Source: Branchinecta lynchi (taxonomy: Eukaryota; Arthropoda; Branchiopoda; Anostraca; Branchinectidae). From it: a stretch of DNA of 64,000 nucleotides. Shown here piece after piece: positions 1 to 11,700 of this stretch. Every line of letters starts with the position of its first letter. Position 1 is the stretch's first letter. Under the pieces are notes generated by a model. That model was given only the letters and a program-made list of their open reading frames with translations. It did not search any database and was not told the origin of the DNA. The DNA lies in contig JAKZAP010000021.1 in the NCBI GenBank assembly GCA_023053575.1, positions 15,686,212 to 15,750,211 on the forward strand, given 5' to 3'. Position numbers and translations under genes: made by a program.

Positions 1-460
1 TTCACCAACTATCCGGTTTTTCCCGGATTCCGGACGAACTACATGTCCAGCGAGAAAATGGTTTTCACCATCGTGTTTAGCATGTCTTCTTACCCCTAAA
101 TCAAACATTTAATCAACTTCAAATGAAACTTTTACTTTTAACAAACTTTCCGGTTTTTGCCGGATTCCGGACGAACCACTTGTCCGACAAGAATATGGTT
201 TTCACCATCGTGCTCATCATATCTTCTTACCTCATAATCGACTATCTAAATATCTAAATCCCTTAATCTGAAACCCCTCCCCCACCCTCAAATATACAGA
301 GCCCATCTTCGAACTTGACCTGTACTTTGACCCAAAGGATCCTCCCACCAAGTTTCATCACAATATCTCAATCCCTTCGAGAGTTATCGTGCTGACAGAC
401 AGACGGACAACTTTTGCGATGTCATAGGTATCCCTCCACTTACGTTTTGGGATCCCAAAA
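1..460 (+). mobile_element. Pearl-like family A, right part
   Basis: Two 137-bp core units (1 to about 235) are followed by the family A tail: a C-rich segment, ttcgagagttatcgtgct, a short (ACGG)-type run, and the terminal 16-bp palindrome TTTTGGGATCCCAAAA at 445-460. The same tail is found at 5200-5467 and 33520-33751. The left part is cut by the window edge. Confidence 0.8.
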
Positions 461-483
461 ACTAGCTAGTAACCTAACACGAA

Positions 484-1145
484 TTTTCGAGCTCCCATTG
501 CGGTCGATTCACTAATAATAACCTGATGATCCAAACTATCGAATGCTTTAATTATGTCACTCAGTAAGATCTCAGCATACGTGTTCTCAATTTCTAGGTG
601 CTTAAAGGACTCCTCTTGCTTATTCTGCCTTTTAAAACAGACTTAGCTCCCATATGGAATTATAAGCTTCTAAAATCCCCACCTTTCTCCATTGTTTCGT
701 TTCGTAATTACGAATTTTAGCGCTTTTTCGGCTTTCCGAGTTTTCCCGTCACCCAACGAAAAGTTTGTCGTAATCTTCAATGTACGCTGACAACTCTTTC
801 ACATATAAGTATGGGATACTCCCCTCTTTATTACTTCTTTTATTTGCTTAATTTTCCCACTTGTTAACCAAGGCACGGTTCAGTTTTCAAATGTTTTGCG
901 CCCAGCCGCTGCGTCGGAGAGCAGGAAGGCTGGATATACTCGACAGGCGCTAACAAGAGAATCGCTAGTTTTAGATGGGAAGTAATGGTATTTCCAAAAG
1001 AGTTTTTTCTGATTCATTTCATAGGGAAAAGATCGTTTCTAGTAAGAGTTGTGCTTTAAGGATATCATCAATTAATTTGACTAGATAATGGGTGGTGCTG
1101 CAACCAGGTCTAAAACCATATTGTCTAGGGTCTAAATTTTCTTCA
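484..1145 (-). pseudogene. LINE reverse-transcriptase fragments
   Basis: Two short minus-strand pieces of a non-LTR reverse transcriptase: about 1145-1035 reads ENLDPRQYGFRPGCSTTHYL, and about 575-484 reads DIIKAFDSLDHQ (catalytic motif A region). The order is right for one minus-strand LINE, but 600-1000 between them is not recognisably coding. No intact frame remains. Confidence 0.65.
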
Positions 1146-1149
1146 ACAT

Positions 1150-2350
1150 CCGCGTAAAGGTTTTCATAACTGAAACTCTCAAACACCCTAAATAACTAAT
1201 ATGCCTACAAAGTTTCATCGTCCTTAGAACATCTGGAACTATCCTAAGTGGCGATAACCAGATTTTCAGGAAACACCGTCCAACTCCCCCAGAGATCCGA
1301 TACCATCTGGTTCTGTCAATTACGTATCTAGGGCTAATGTTTGTTCTTCTCACCAAGGTCCATCCCATACCCTCGACTCAATGCGTTTCACGAGCCCTCC
1401 CCCCTTTCAATCCGCTCACAAGTATTGAATCCGATCAGGACACTGATTCCACTTGCCAAGTTTCATCCGATTCCGATCCCCCGTTCAAAAGTTATGAGTG
1501 CTATTAGATTCCTGGTTCCCCATCCCTCCACTCCCCCCAAGATGGTCGGATCGGGGAAACGAATATTCTCAAGTCAGTCACTATTTTTGTTTATTTTTCG
1601 CAAGAGGGTAGTTTTTATTTATTTCTTTGGTAGATCGCAGGTCATTTTATACAGGTCAGATAAATTAAGTTATATTATTTTTGTTAGATTTATAGGGTAC
1701 GTATTTGTTATTATTACAGTAAAATTTTTAACAAGCACTGCATGTTCGAATTATGTTCTCCATAGTGCTTGTATAATGTATTATACAAGCACATATTTTT
1801 ATGTAAAATTAAAAAACTTGAACTTATTTAATTCCCTGATAAGTCTTTTAAGTTTCATCGTCGTAGCACATCAGGAAGTACCAAATTCTTGGGATCACCA
1901 GAACCCCCCCCCCCCCCCCCGCTCCTTCCCAACTCCCTCAGAGTGCCCGAATCTGGTCCGGTTATGTCAACGATGTATCTAGGGCTTGTGCTTGTTCTTC
2001 GCACTATGTTTCATCCCGATCCCTTCACTTTAATTTCCGGTTCCACTCTCCAGCCACGCCCCCTAAGTCACCGGATCCGGTCCAGATTTGAAGTGGGTCG
2101 TCTGAGACACGGGGTCTTTCCAAATATCAAGTTTCATTAAGATCCAATAACCCGTTCAAATGTTATAAATCCCTCAAGATTCCAGATTCCCACTCCCCCC
2201 ATTATGCTTGGATCGGGGAAGTGACATTGCCAACTTAATCTTTTAGGATTCCACCAGCCAAGTTTCATCGTCTTAACTTATGTGGAAGTGCACGAACTAG
2301 CAAAAGCCGGACCGACGGACGGACTGAATCTGTAATCGCTATATCGCACC
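1150..2350 (+). mobile_element. Pearl-like family B, degraded copy
   Basis: Repeated blocks match the family B core (aagtttcatc, ggatccggtccggattt, ccctccactcccccc), ending with an (ACGG)-type run and a degenerate version of the family's terminal hairpin (tatatcgcaccataaaa near 2340). Open frames here are read-through of a C-rich tandem repeat, not genes. A 14-C run sits near 1907. Confidence 0.7.
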
Positions 2351-2583
2351 ATAAAAAATGAAAACCAAGTAAGCTAGAATTATTATTTCAAGGAAGTTTT
2401 AGATTTAGGAAACGAATTTATTTCCATATCTCCGCAATTCCGAAAACTATGAAGATCCATAAAGCAACCCAAGCCTCCGGGGGGGGGGGGGGGGGCAACC
2501 AAATTTAAATTTCGGACTCTACAACAACAAATCCAAATCTTCAATATCCGAATATTATCGGTTATTACTGGTTTGTAACGCAC
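2351..2583. other. No gene seen; poly-G tract
   Basis: Intronic sequence downstream of SFSWAP exon 12 with a long G run at about 2479-2495. No family assignment could be made. Confidence 0.5.
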
Positions 2584-2742
2584 CTGCTAGATGAACCTGA
2601 GTCTGAGGATGGCGTCCGTTTCCGTTTCTCTTTCCTTCTTTTCTTTTTGTCTCGTTTCTCGTCATTTTCATCATCGTGGTGACGCCTCTTCCGTTTGGAT
2701 TTTTGACGTCGGCTGCTTCTCTCTTCCCGGTCTCGCGAGGCA
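2584..2742 (-). CDS. SFSWAP: SFSWAP coding exon 12, RS/KR-rich
   Basis: A split Ser codon (AG|T) then [40 protein letters not shown] and [10 protein letters not shown]. It is a basic/serine continuation of the RS domain. Acceptor tttttag|T; the donor is gtgcgt, weaker than the others but still GT. Frame is fixed by the phase-2 junction with exon 11. At least one further exon with the C-terminus must lie beyond 2584; none was found in 1-2583. Confidence 0.87.
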
Positions 2743-5700
2743 CTAAAAACAAACTGGATTATTTAAAGCAGAAGTGAAGCCCCACGCTTTTACATTGCTT
2801 TATTTCTTAAGAACCTGCAGGGGGGCACTTCCCAGTGATCAAAGCGAATAGCGGAAACCGTACTAAAGGATTACAAGGAGTCGCTGTGAATATTGGTCTA
2901 ACTAAACTAAGTTGTATCGAAATTCCATACAACGTAAACAAAAAACCTTACAGTATTTACTGATACTGATACTGATACTTTATTGTAAAACGAGACTTTC
3001 ACAGCATTGGATTGCCGAACTTGTCGTTTTCGTCAGGTACATCATAATTACAAAACATTTAATAAGGCGGTTGTACATAATAAAGCAATAGTAAAAAAAT
3101 GATCAAACAGAATAACAAGAGCTACGAGCTCATATGGCACTTGTACGAGTAGGCTGTACAAGAAAGTAGATGAGAACGTCACAAAATACACCCGCCATCC
3201 AAAAATGCGGTTCGGAAATAGAAATAAGATATTTAGTTTCACTCATTTCTGAGCAGTTCCAGCATCGTCTCGATTGTCTGTAGCAAATGCACATGACTGT
3301 TCAAACTTTCATCCCAATAAATCCATTTGTTTGATCCCTAGACGTGCTACGATTTCCGGTACTCACTCTATCTCCACCTACCGTGGCCGAATCTGGTTCG
3401 GAATAAAAAAAATCGACCACCTAAAGCATCTTCGTTTAAACCATCTATCAAGTTTCACTCGAATCTAAGCATTTTTGGAAAGTTCCGGTACCCCCCCCCC
3501 CCCCTCCCACCAACGTTGTCGGAGCCGGTTCGGGCCCAATCTCTTAATTCCCTGTTCCTGTCCATCAAGTTTGACTGAAATTGGAGCATAGCCTATCTGC
3601 AAGTTTCCAGTATCCCCCCTACCTTGGCCGAATCCGGCCCGGACGCCAAATAACAAATATGGGCCGCATAAACTCGGCACTGTCGAATTGCATCTCATTC
3701 GGTCCATCCGTTTGGTTTTTGTGCATGTCAAAAGTCCCCCCACTCCCAATTCCCCTAATCGTGGTCGCATATGGTTCGAACGCATGTTTTACATGTCGAG
3801 GCCATCGATTTTTATCACCCATGAAGTTTCACTCGAATCAGACCACTCGTTCGCAATTTATAGAAGTCAATTTCCATATTTCTCTTCTCTTGCTCCCCAA
3901 ACAAGACCAAAGGTTTCGATGGGATCCCAAAAATTCAATATCTGATCCAGACAACTGGGTCTTGTCTTAGCCAGATCCAGTCTTCGCCAGACTCCTTCAA
4001 CATTTTTACAATTAAAATTCAGAAACAGATTAAGGCCAAATAGCTGATCACCTGAGAAAACCAAGTTCAGATTTGGATTCAGCATGTGTGTTTACCCCTA
4101 TAAGTCATATCTGTTTTGACGAAAACTTCCTGCCACTTCTGCCAATTTCCCGGTTCCGGCCGAACTCCAGAACTACTTGTCCGGCGAAAAAAGAAAGCTC
4201 AAAGACGAAATCAGGGTATCTTCTTTCCCCAGTAATGAACATCTAATCAACTTCAAATAGAAATTTAGCTTATAACAAATTTTCCGATTCCAGCCGGATT
4301 CCGGTCGAACTATATGTCCGGGTAAAATACGATTGTCATACAGGGACTCCGCATCTCTTCTTACCCCTAAATCGCTTATCTAATCAACTAGAAATAAAAC
4401 TTTGACTTCCAACAGTTTTCCAGTTTTGGCCGGATTCCGGACGAACTACATGTCCGTGGAGAAACTTGTTTTCACATAAGTGTTCAGCATATCTTCTTGC
4501 CCTAAATCGAACATCTAATCAACTCCAAATAAAACTTTTAATTTTGACAAACTTTCCGGTTTGGGCCGGATTCCGGTCGAAATACTTGTCAGTCGAGAAA
4601 ATAGTTTTCACCATCGTCTTCAGCATGTCTTCCTACCTCTAAATCGAACATTTAATCAACTTCAAATAAAACTTTTGCTTTCAACAAACTTTCCGGTTTG
4701 GGCCGGATTCCGGGCGAAATACTTGTCCGTCGAGAAAATAGTTTTCACCATCGTCTTCAGCATTTCTTCCTACCCCTAATCGAACATCTAATCAATTTCA
4801 AATAAAACTTTTACTTTCAACAAACTTTCCGGTTTGGGCCGGATTCCGGTCGAAATACTTGTCCGTCGAGAAAATAATTTTCACCATCGTCTTCAGCATG
4901 TCTTCCTACCCCTAAATCGAACATCTAATCAACTTCAAATAAAACTTTTACTTTCAACAAACTTTCCGGTTTGGGCCGGATTCCGGGCGAAATACTTGTC
5001 CGTCGAGAAAATAGTTTTCACCATCGTCTTCAGCATTTCTTCCTACCCCTAATCGAACATCTAATCAATTTCAAATAAAACTTTTACTTTCAACAAACTT
5101 TCCGGTTTGGGCCGGATTCCGGGCGAACTACTTGTCCGATGACAAAATGGTTTTCACCATCGTGTTCAGCATGTCTTCTTACCCCACAATCGACTATCAC
5201 ATTAGCTGTTTCAAAATATTTTGTTTGTCCCTTAATTTGAATCCCCTCCCCCACCCCTAAATGTAGAGCTACAAAGCCCATCTACGAACTTGACTGGTCC
5301 GACGACCCAACGAACCCTCACACCAAGTTTCATCAAAATATCTCATTCCCTTCGAGAGTTATCGTGCTTACAGACGGACGGACAGACGGACGGACGGACA
5401 GACGGACGGACGGACAACTTTTGCGATGTCATAGGTATCCCTCCACTTACGTTTTGGGATCCCAAAAATGCTCGGATCTAGGAACGGAAGTTTCCGGGGG
5501 TATGTTGTGTCAGGTTCTTAAGTCAAGATAATTCGGGTCGCTAATATGCCTGCAAAGTTTCGTTGTCGTTTTACATCTGGAACTATTCTAACTCACGACT
5601 ACCGGAATTCCATCAAACCCCCTCCAATTCCCCCCACAGAGCCCCGAAATCATCTGGCTCCGTCAATTTCATCTAGGCCTAATGCTTGTTACATCCATTA

Positions 5701-8700
5701 AGTTTCGTCCCAATCCCTCTGCTTTAAGAGTTTCTTGAGTTTTCCACCCCCCCCCCCCCTCCATCCCCACAGGTATCGGACCTGACCCGGACTTGACACT
5801 GAACGTCCGAGGCGATAGCTCACCAGACAAGTTTCATTCAAATTCGATCACCCGTTCAAAAGTTATGCACGCCACTAGACTCCGGACTCCCCATCCACCC
5901 ACTCCCCCCACGATGGTCGGGTCGGGGAAACGGCTGTTCTCAAGTCAATCTGTTCGGATCCTTGACATACCTGCCAAGTTTCATCGCCCTGGGACATCAG
6001 GAAGTATGCCGAACTCGCGGGATCGATAGAAATCCGGACCCCCATCCCAACTCCCCCACAGTGCCCTGATCCGGTCCGGTTATGTCAATGACATGTCTAG
6101 GACCTGTGCTTGTTTTTCCCACCAAGTTTCATCCCGATCCCTCCACTTTAAGCGTTTCTCAAAATTTCCGGTTCCCTCCTCCAACTCCCCCCAGTGTCAT
6201 CGGATCCGGCCCGGATTTAAAGTGAGATGTCTGAGACACGAGGTCATCCTAAATATCAATTTTCATCAAGATCCGATCACCCGTTCGCAAGCTAAAAATA
6301 CCTCAAATTTTGGCTTCACCCTCCCTCCACTCCCCCCCCCCCCCAGATGGTCGAATCGGGGAATTGACGATTTTCTATTTAGTCTGGTCGCGTCCCAGAC
6401 ACGCCTGTCAATTCCCATAGTCCCAGCCCATCAGGAAGCACGGAACTCGCGGGATCACTACAAATTCGGACTTCTCCCCCCCCCCAACTCCCCCAAAGTG
6501 AGCGGATCCGTTCTTGTTATATCAGTTACGTATCTAGGACTTTTGCTTGTACTTTCCACCAAGTTTCATCCGGATCCCTCCACTGTAAGTGTTTTCCAAG
6601 ATTTCCGGTTTCCCCCTCCAACTCCCCCCAGTGTCACCGGATCCGGTCTGGATTTAAAATGGAGGGTCTGAGACACGAAGTCCTTCCATATATCAAGTTT
6701 CATTAAGATCCGATCAACCGTTCGTAAGCTAAAAATATTTAATTTTTCCTATTTTTTCCGGATTCCCCCTCCCTCCACTCCCCTCCAGATGGTCGGATCG
6801 AGGAAGCGACAATTTCTAATTTAATCTGGTCCAGTTCCTGATATGCCTGCCAAGTTTCATCGTCCTAGCTTATCTGGAAGTGCCCGAACTAGCAAAACCG
6901 GGACCGACAGACCGACTGACGGACAGAAATTACAATCGCTATATGGCACTTGAGTAAGCTCAAGTGCCATAAAAACCCTAGACAATTAAAACATTAAAGG
7001 GAAATGGTTGATCAATTGTTCAAAACTTCAACAAAAGATGGTACAAAGCTCTTTCTGTAGCGATACTGGGATTAATCTTGTCTCTATAAAGATAACCTTA
7101 TCTCTAATTCGGGTTAATCTTATCTTAGTAGAGATAAGATTGATCCCAGTAGCAAATACTGCAGGTAGCTTTAATCCTAACTCGGAGAAACTTTTTACAG
7201 TGAAGTGAAATCACACCCATTTGATCTATTTTACCTCAGAAAACGAAAGATTGTGGTTTATTCCTATCGGTGAATATATATTTGAATATATATATAGAGA
7301 GCCGAGCGGCAAGCGAGACGCCGGTCGCGTTTACATTTATAAAATGGCCTATGGACAATCAAATCTTTTGTTGGGTCCTCAATCACACGACGTAACTATC
7401 TACGTTACGACTGCATGGAATTTCCGATACAACTTAGTCGACACCAGAATATTCGACCCATTACAAACACAAATACTGTGGCCAGCCGTAATAGCGCTTA
7501 GCACAAGGATGCGCATCCAACTGTTAAATGTCAGTAAACTGCAAACTTCTAACAGTATCGAACCCTAACTTTAAATGGGCTTCCGCGAAGTGAAGACGGA
7601 AAGCGGAGAGCTACTCCAGGAAAAAGTTTCCCGCGATTTTTGCGACACGCTATGCTGGCTGGAAAGCAATTCCGGAACCTCGCCTCCCACCCTCTCGTTT
7701 AAATAATTCACGCCAATTTTGTATCTACGGAAACAACTAAACTTAACAAGTTCAGAACTCAAAGCGGATTAGTCTACGCTTGCCCCACCTCGCCTCATTA
7801 TCAGCATCTATCAGACAGAGATAGTGCAACAGATAAATGTTAATGAACAGAAAAGAAAAGCTGTCACATTTTGTACTGAAGGGTGGTCCAAAACTCTAGC
7901 TAGGAAGACTCACGCCTTGTTCCTGTCAAAAAATTAAAATAAAAGAAGTAAACACATGCAAGTTATTTTCGTTATTGCAAATTTCTTCTTTACCTCCCCC
8001 CCCCCCCCCTTGGCATCGGAATAGAGTAGTTATTCGTAAGTTCGGTGTTCCAGATATTTCGGAGAAATCACTAATGCTACACAGGAAGCTGTCGGGTTCA
8101 GCCTACTCTCGGTTTTCACCAGATGTACTATATAGTGTTTTGTATGTATAGTTATTGCAGTATTTTCTTCCTTTCTTTTTCTTTATTGTATTCCACTAGT
8201 TTTTCCTCTGGAATTTCTGGGTAAGAAATAAATTATTATTATTATTATTAATATTACTGTAGCAGTATTTTCGGTAAACAGTGATGATGGTGATGATAAT
8301 CGGGACCTACAGGAACTAAAACCTTACGGTGGCTCTGGATTGGAATACGGAAAATTACAGGCGTTCCCAGGTCACAGACAGTCTTGAGGCTTTTGAAGTC
8401 CCTCGTCCCATTATACTCAAAGGGTTGTAGACCGTTGTAGGTTGGGGTTGGGGTTAGGGTTGTAAACCGAGAGCACCGGAATGGGACACATTTTTCTTAC
8501 CTTCGGTCTCTGGCAGTTTCCTTCTTTTTCTTTTTCTTGTTCTTTCTACTTCTGTCCGACTTTTGCTTTTTACTCCTGTCCTTGCTTTTCTTTCCCGAGG
8601 GACTTTTTGAGCGATGTCGCCGCCGATCTCTCTCGGAAGAAGACGAGGAACGGGATCTAGACTTTGTTACAGGCTTTTCCTGAAACGAAAACAAGTCTGT

Positions 8701-11700
8701 CACAACTTTCCTAACAATCGGTGGTTAAAGAACTCCAATACACCTACTTTCCTTTAAACAAATGACTAAGCTGTTAACAGGTAAAAAAAAAAACAATTTT
8801 CTGTGCTAAGGAATCTAATGTTCTAACTCTCATGATGTTACAACTATAAGCTTATGACTCTTACGAGACCCCGTTTCTACACATATGTGGTGGAAACGCT
8901 TGGGTACCCTGGAACAGCCTTACCGAGGATGCAGTTATAGCTGAACCGATGGGCAGCTTTAATTGTATAGTAAAAAGGTTTTCAATTCAGATACAATTAT
9001 TCGCGATTTCCTAGTGATGTTGTTGTTAAACAACTTTGTTTATTATGCACCGCCGCAATACCGCGCGCGTTTCTCTCCATTCATTTCGTTATCAATCGGA
9101 TATAAGAGTTGAATGGAAGAACATCAAAGTACGTGAAATTGGATTACCCTTTTTAGGTGAGTTTTATCATTAATTATTAGGTTAACACACTCCTCCTTTA
9201 AATGTCTCTAAATACTCTTTAAGCGCAAATTCACATATAAGAGCATAATACTGTATTAGTGTCATGTTTATTTGTTATTATTTTTGTATTATTTCGGGGT
9301 TTCTACTTTCATTTAAGAAAGCTATCAACTAAACACATGTCCAGAGGAGAAAGCCTTTTTTATAATGCAGTATGTGATTTAACGCAAGCTGAAGCTGCCT
9401 ACTATCTATATTCGACGAGTGAAAGGGTCTAAAGGAGGAAGATCTGTAGCATGCAAACCGTCGAATTATTTTTTCGCCACGATAAATTCTTGACCATACA
9501 ATTCGACCTTAAAGACCTAATCCAAACATTCTGCTTGCTCTTATTGTTCGCAAACCACCAGTTTATTCCATTTGAACATAACTGTTGCTGTTTTGGCTCG
9601 AGAAAAAACTCACGCATAACGTCTTCTTTTCCAGATGAGGAGATTTTCCACGTTTGATTAGCAAACTATTATAAGACTTAATTCATTTTTTTTTTCGTCT
9701 TCAGAAGTACCATATGGTCTTGGTTTTTCAATTTATTTGTATTTGTAATAAACAGTTGGAGCATTAATTAGAAGGAATTTTGTTTTGTTTTATCATTGGC
9801 TCCGTATGTGCCACAACGGCTGTTTAGTGATTCCATCCCCGATAATCGGTTGAGATTTAGTCCAGGAAGAGTTACTTCAAACCTAAACAATCTTTTTTTT
9901 TTTTTGCTCATTGTTTGACGGTGTTTTTTTTGTGGTTTTGAACATTCATAGTGGCAACGGGGATGGTTATCTCTGTGTGTAGCAGAATGGCCAATTTTTG
10001 CGGTTCGCTTTGATTTGTTTAGTCGTCATGTCACGACTGAAGAATTTCACAACTATACACTGTAAAAAAAAAATCTTGCAGTATTTGCTACTGGGACTAA
10101 CTTGTCTCTAAAAAGAGAATCTTATCTCTAATTCGGATTAATCTTAATCCCAGTAGCGGATACTGCAGTTAACTTTAATCCTTACTCGGAGAAACTTTTA
10201 ACAGTGTATGACGAGCAGCTATTTCGCTGTACTTCTGAAGAGATATCGCAGCAATCGTGCAGCAAAAACAGCGGCCGTGTCAAAAATTAAATCTCAGGAC
10301 TAGTTTTTTCTTTACAGTGGTATTTGAAAGTAATTTGCCATAATAAGATATTTATCGTCGGTAGAAGCTTCAGTTATTTATTACAGGTTTGTTTCCTTCC
10401 CCGACGTTGACCCAGAAGATTGACAGCCTGACGAGGACCCTTGCCAAGAAGGGCCGAAATATCGCTGACGAAGAATCGTAGCTGACGTATATCCGTTGTA
10501 AACATTGTTTGAATATATACTTCTGAAGAGACTTGTTGTTGTTTGTGTTGTTCACCCGATGAAAAATTTGTAGCCTGCGTAGTAATATGGTAGTAGTACG
10601 AAAACGTTGCATGTAATACTATGTAATAGCAAAAAATAATATCATTTAGTGTGCCTCAGACTGGTCCGTCTTATGTAGTAGTATCCAGTAGCATCCTGTC
10701 TTGCCATAGTAGCATCCAGTCTTGATTATAGTAGCATATAGTAGTATACAGTAACACGGTAGCCTTGAAGTAGAAGCACGTAGTAGCATCGTTAGTACTG
10801 CATGCAAACTAAGTACTATTTTGAGATAAATTTTTCATCGGGTAATGGAGCTTCCAGAATGTCTTCTCTATGCTCCAGTGAAAAGACTTACCTCACTAGA
10901 TGACACCTCCCCATCTTCGCTAAGTGAGCTCTCCCTTGATTTCATCTGAAGCTTGTGACCTGGCACTGAGCCAACAATTTGGATATCTTCATCGCTTTCA
11001 AGAGTAACGATTTCCTGAGATGGCGTTGTTGGTATTGACCCCGGGGTTTCGCTGAGCTCAGGTGGCGTCGGAGGGGCAGTTTCGGGTAGGCTGTTGGGAG
11101 CTGGCGACTCTGCCGCAGGTACTGAACCTGAAAGAAGAACATTAAAGCACACCTCGCACTATTTAATGTGTTTTTAAACTATATGAAAAGACTTTAGTCA
11201 TGTGTATTTACATTGTTTTCTTTAGTGTTTTAATATGAACGTGTCCGAAAGCTCCGAAACGAACGAAAATGATGAATTAATTCAGCATTTTGCTTTCGGA
11301 CTTAAATTTTCGCTCAATTAATGCAGCATTAATTCAGCATAAAATTCATCGAAAAATTCAGCAAAAATGCTAAATTTTATGCTGAATTTTCAAGAAGAAA
11401 CTGGGGAGTACGGCGATTCTCTCAGTGTTTTCGGCGGCAAACATAACAAATTCAAAACGACAACTGACAATTCGGCAAACATTCCAGATTCTAAGACAAC
11501 TGGCGATCATGGCCAACGAAGAAAGGAAAGATAATGATATAAGAAGGTAGGATATCAGTAGCTGATCGATTTTGTCCGCTTTATACAGCTAATTCTTTTT
11601 TCTTCTTCTTCTTCCTGACTTAAATTTTGGTATTCTAGAAGTGTCAGGGAAGAAAAAAAGGACAAAAAAGAAAAGAAAATGCAGCATTCGAAGCACCAAC

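Larger units (their letters stand above)
3114..6975 (+). mobile_element. Pearl-like family B copy, interrupted by a family A copy
   Basis: The left end is gagctacgagctcatatggc. The right end is a near-perfect hairpin with stem tatggcacttg/caagtgccata at about 6943-6972, preceded by an ACCGAC/ACGGAC run. The body is C-rich units with ccaagtttcatc and ggatccgg blocks. Family A interrupts it from about 3897 to 5467. The first 280 bp are nearly identical to 27271-27550. This layout (tandem core, ACGG-type microsatellite, 3' hairpin, no coding) is that of pearl/HINE Helitron-like elements. That assignment is by architecture only. Confidence 0.75.

Noticed and set aside
1341..2140. Overlapping open frames of 213 and 83 codons
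   Set aside because: They lie in degraded pearl-like family B units and translate C-rich tandem DNA; similar frames recur in each unit, with no domain.
4561..5052. Two near-identical 72-codon frames 273 bp apart
   Set aside because: They are the same stretch of the 137-bp core read in two dimers, not a gene pair.
7221..7568. 115-codon plus-strand frame
   Set aside because: No recognisable domain, no exon signals, intronic and antisense to SFSWAP; treated as chance.
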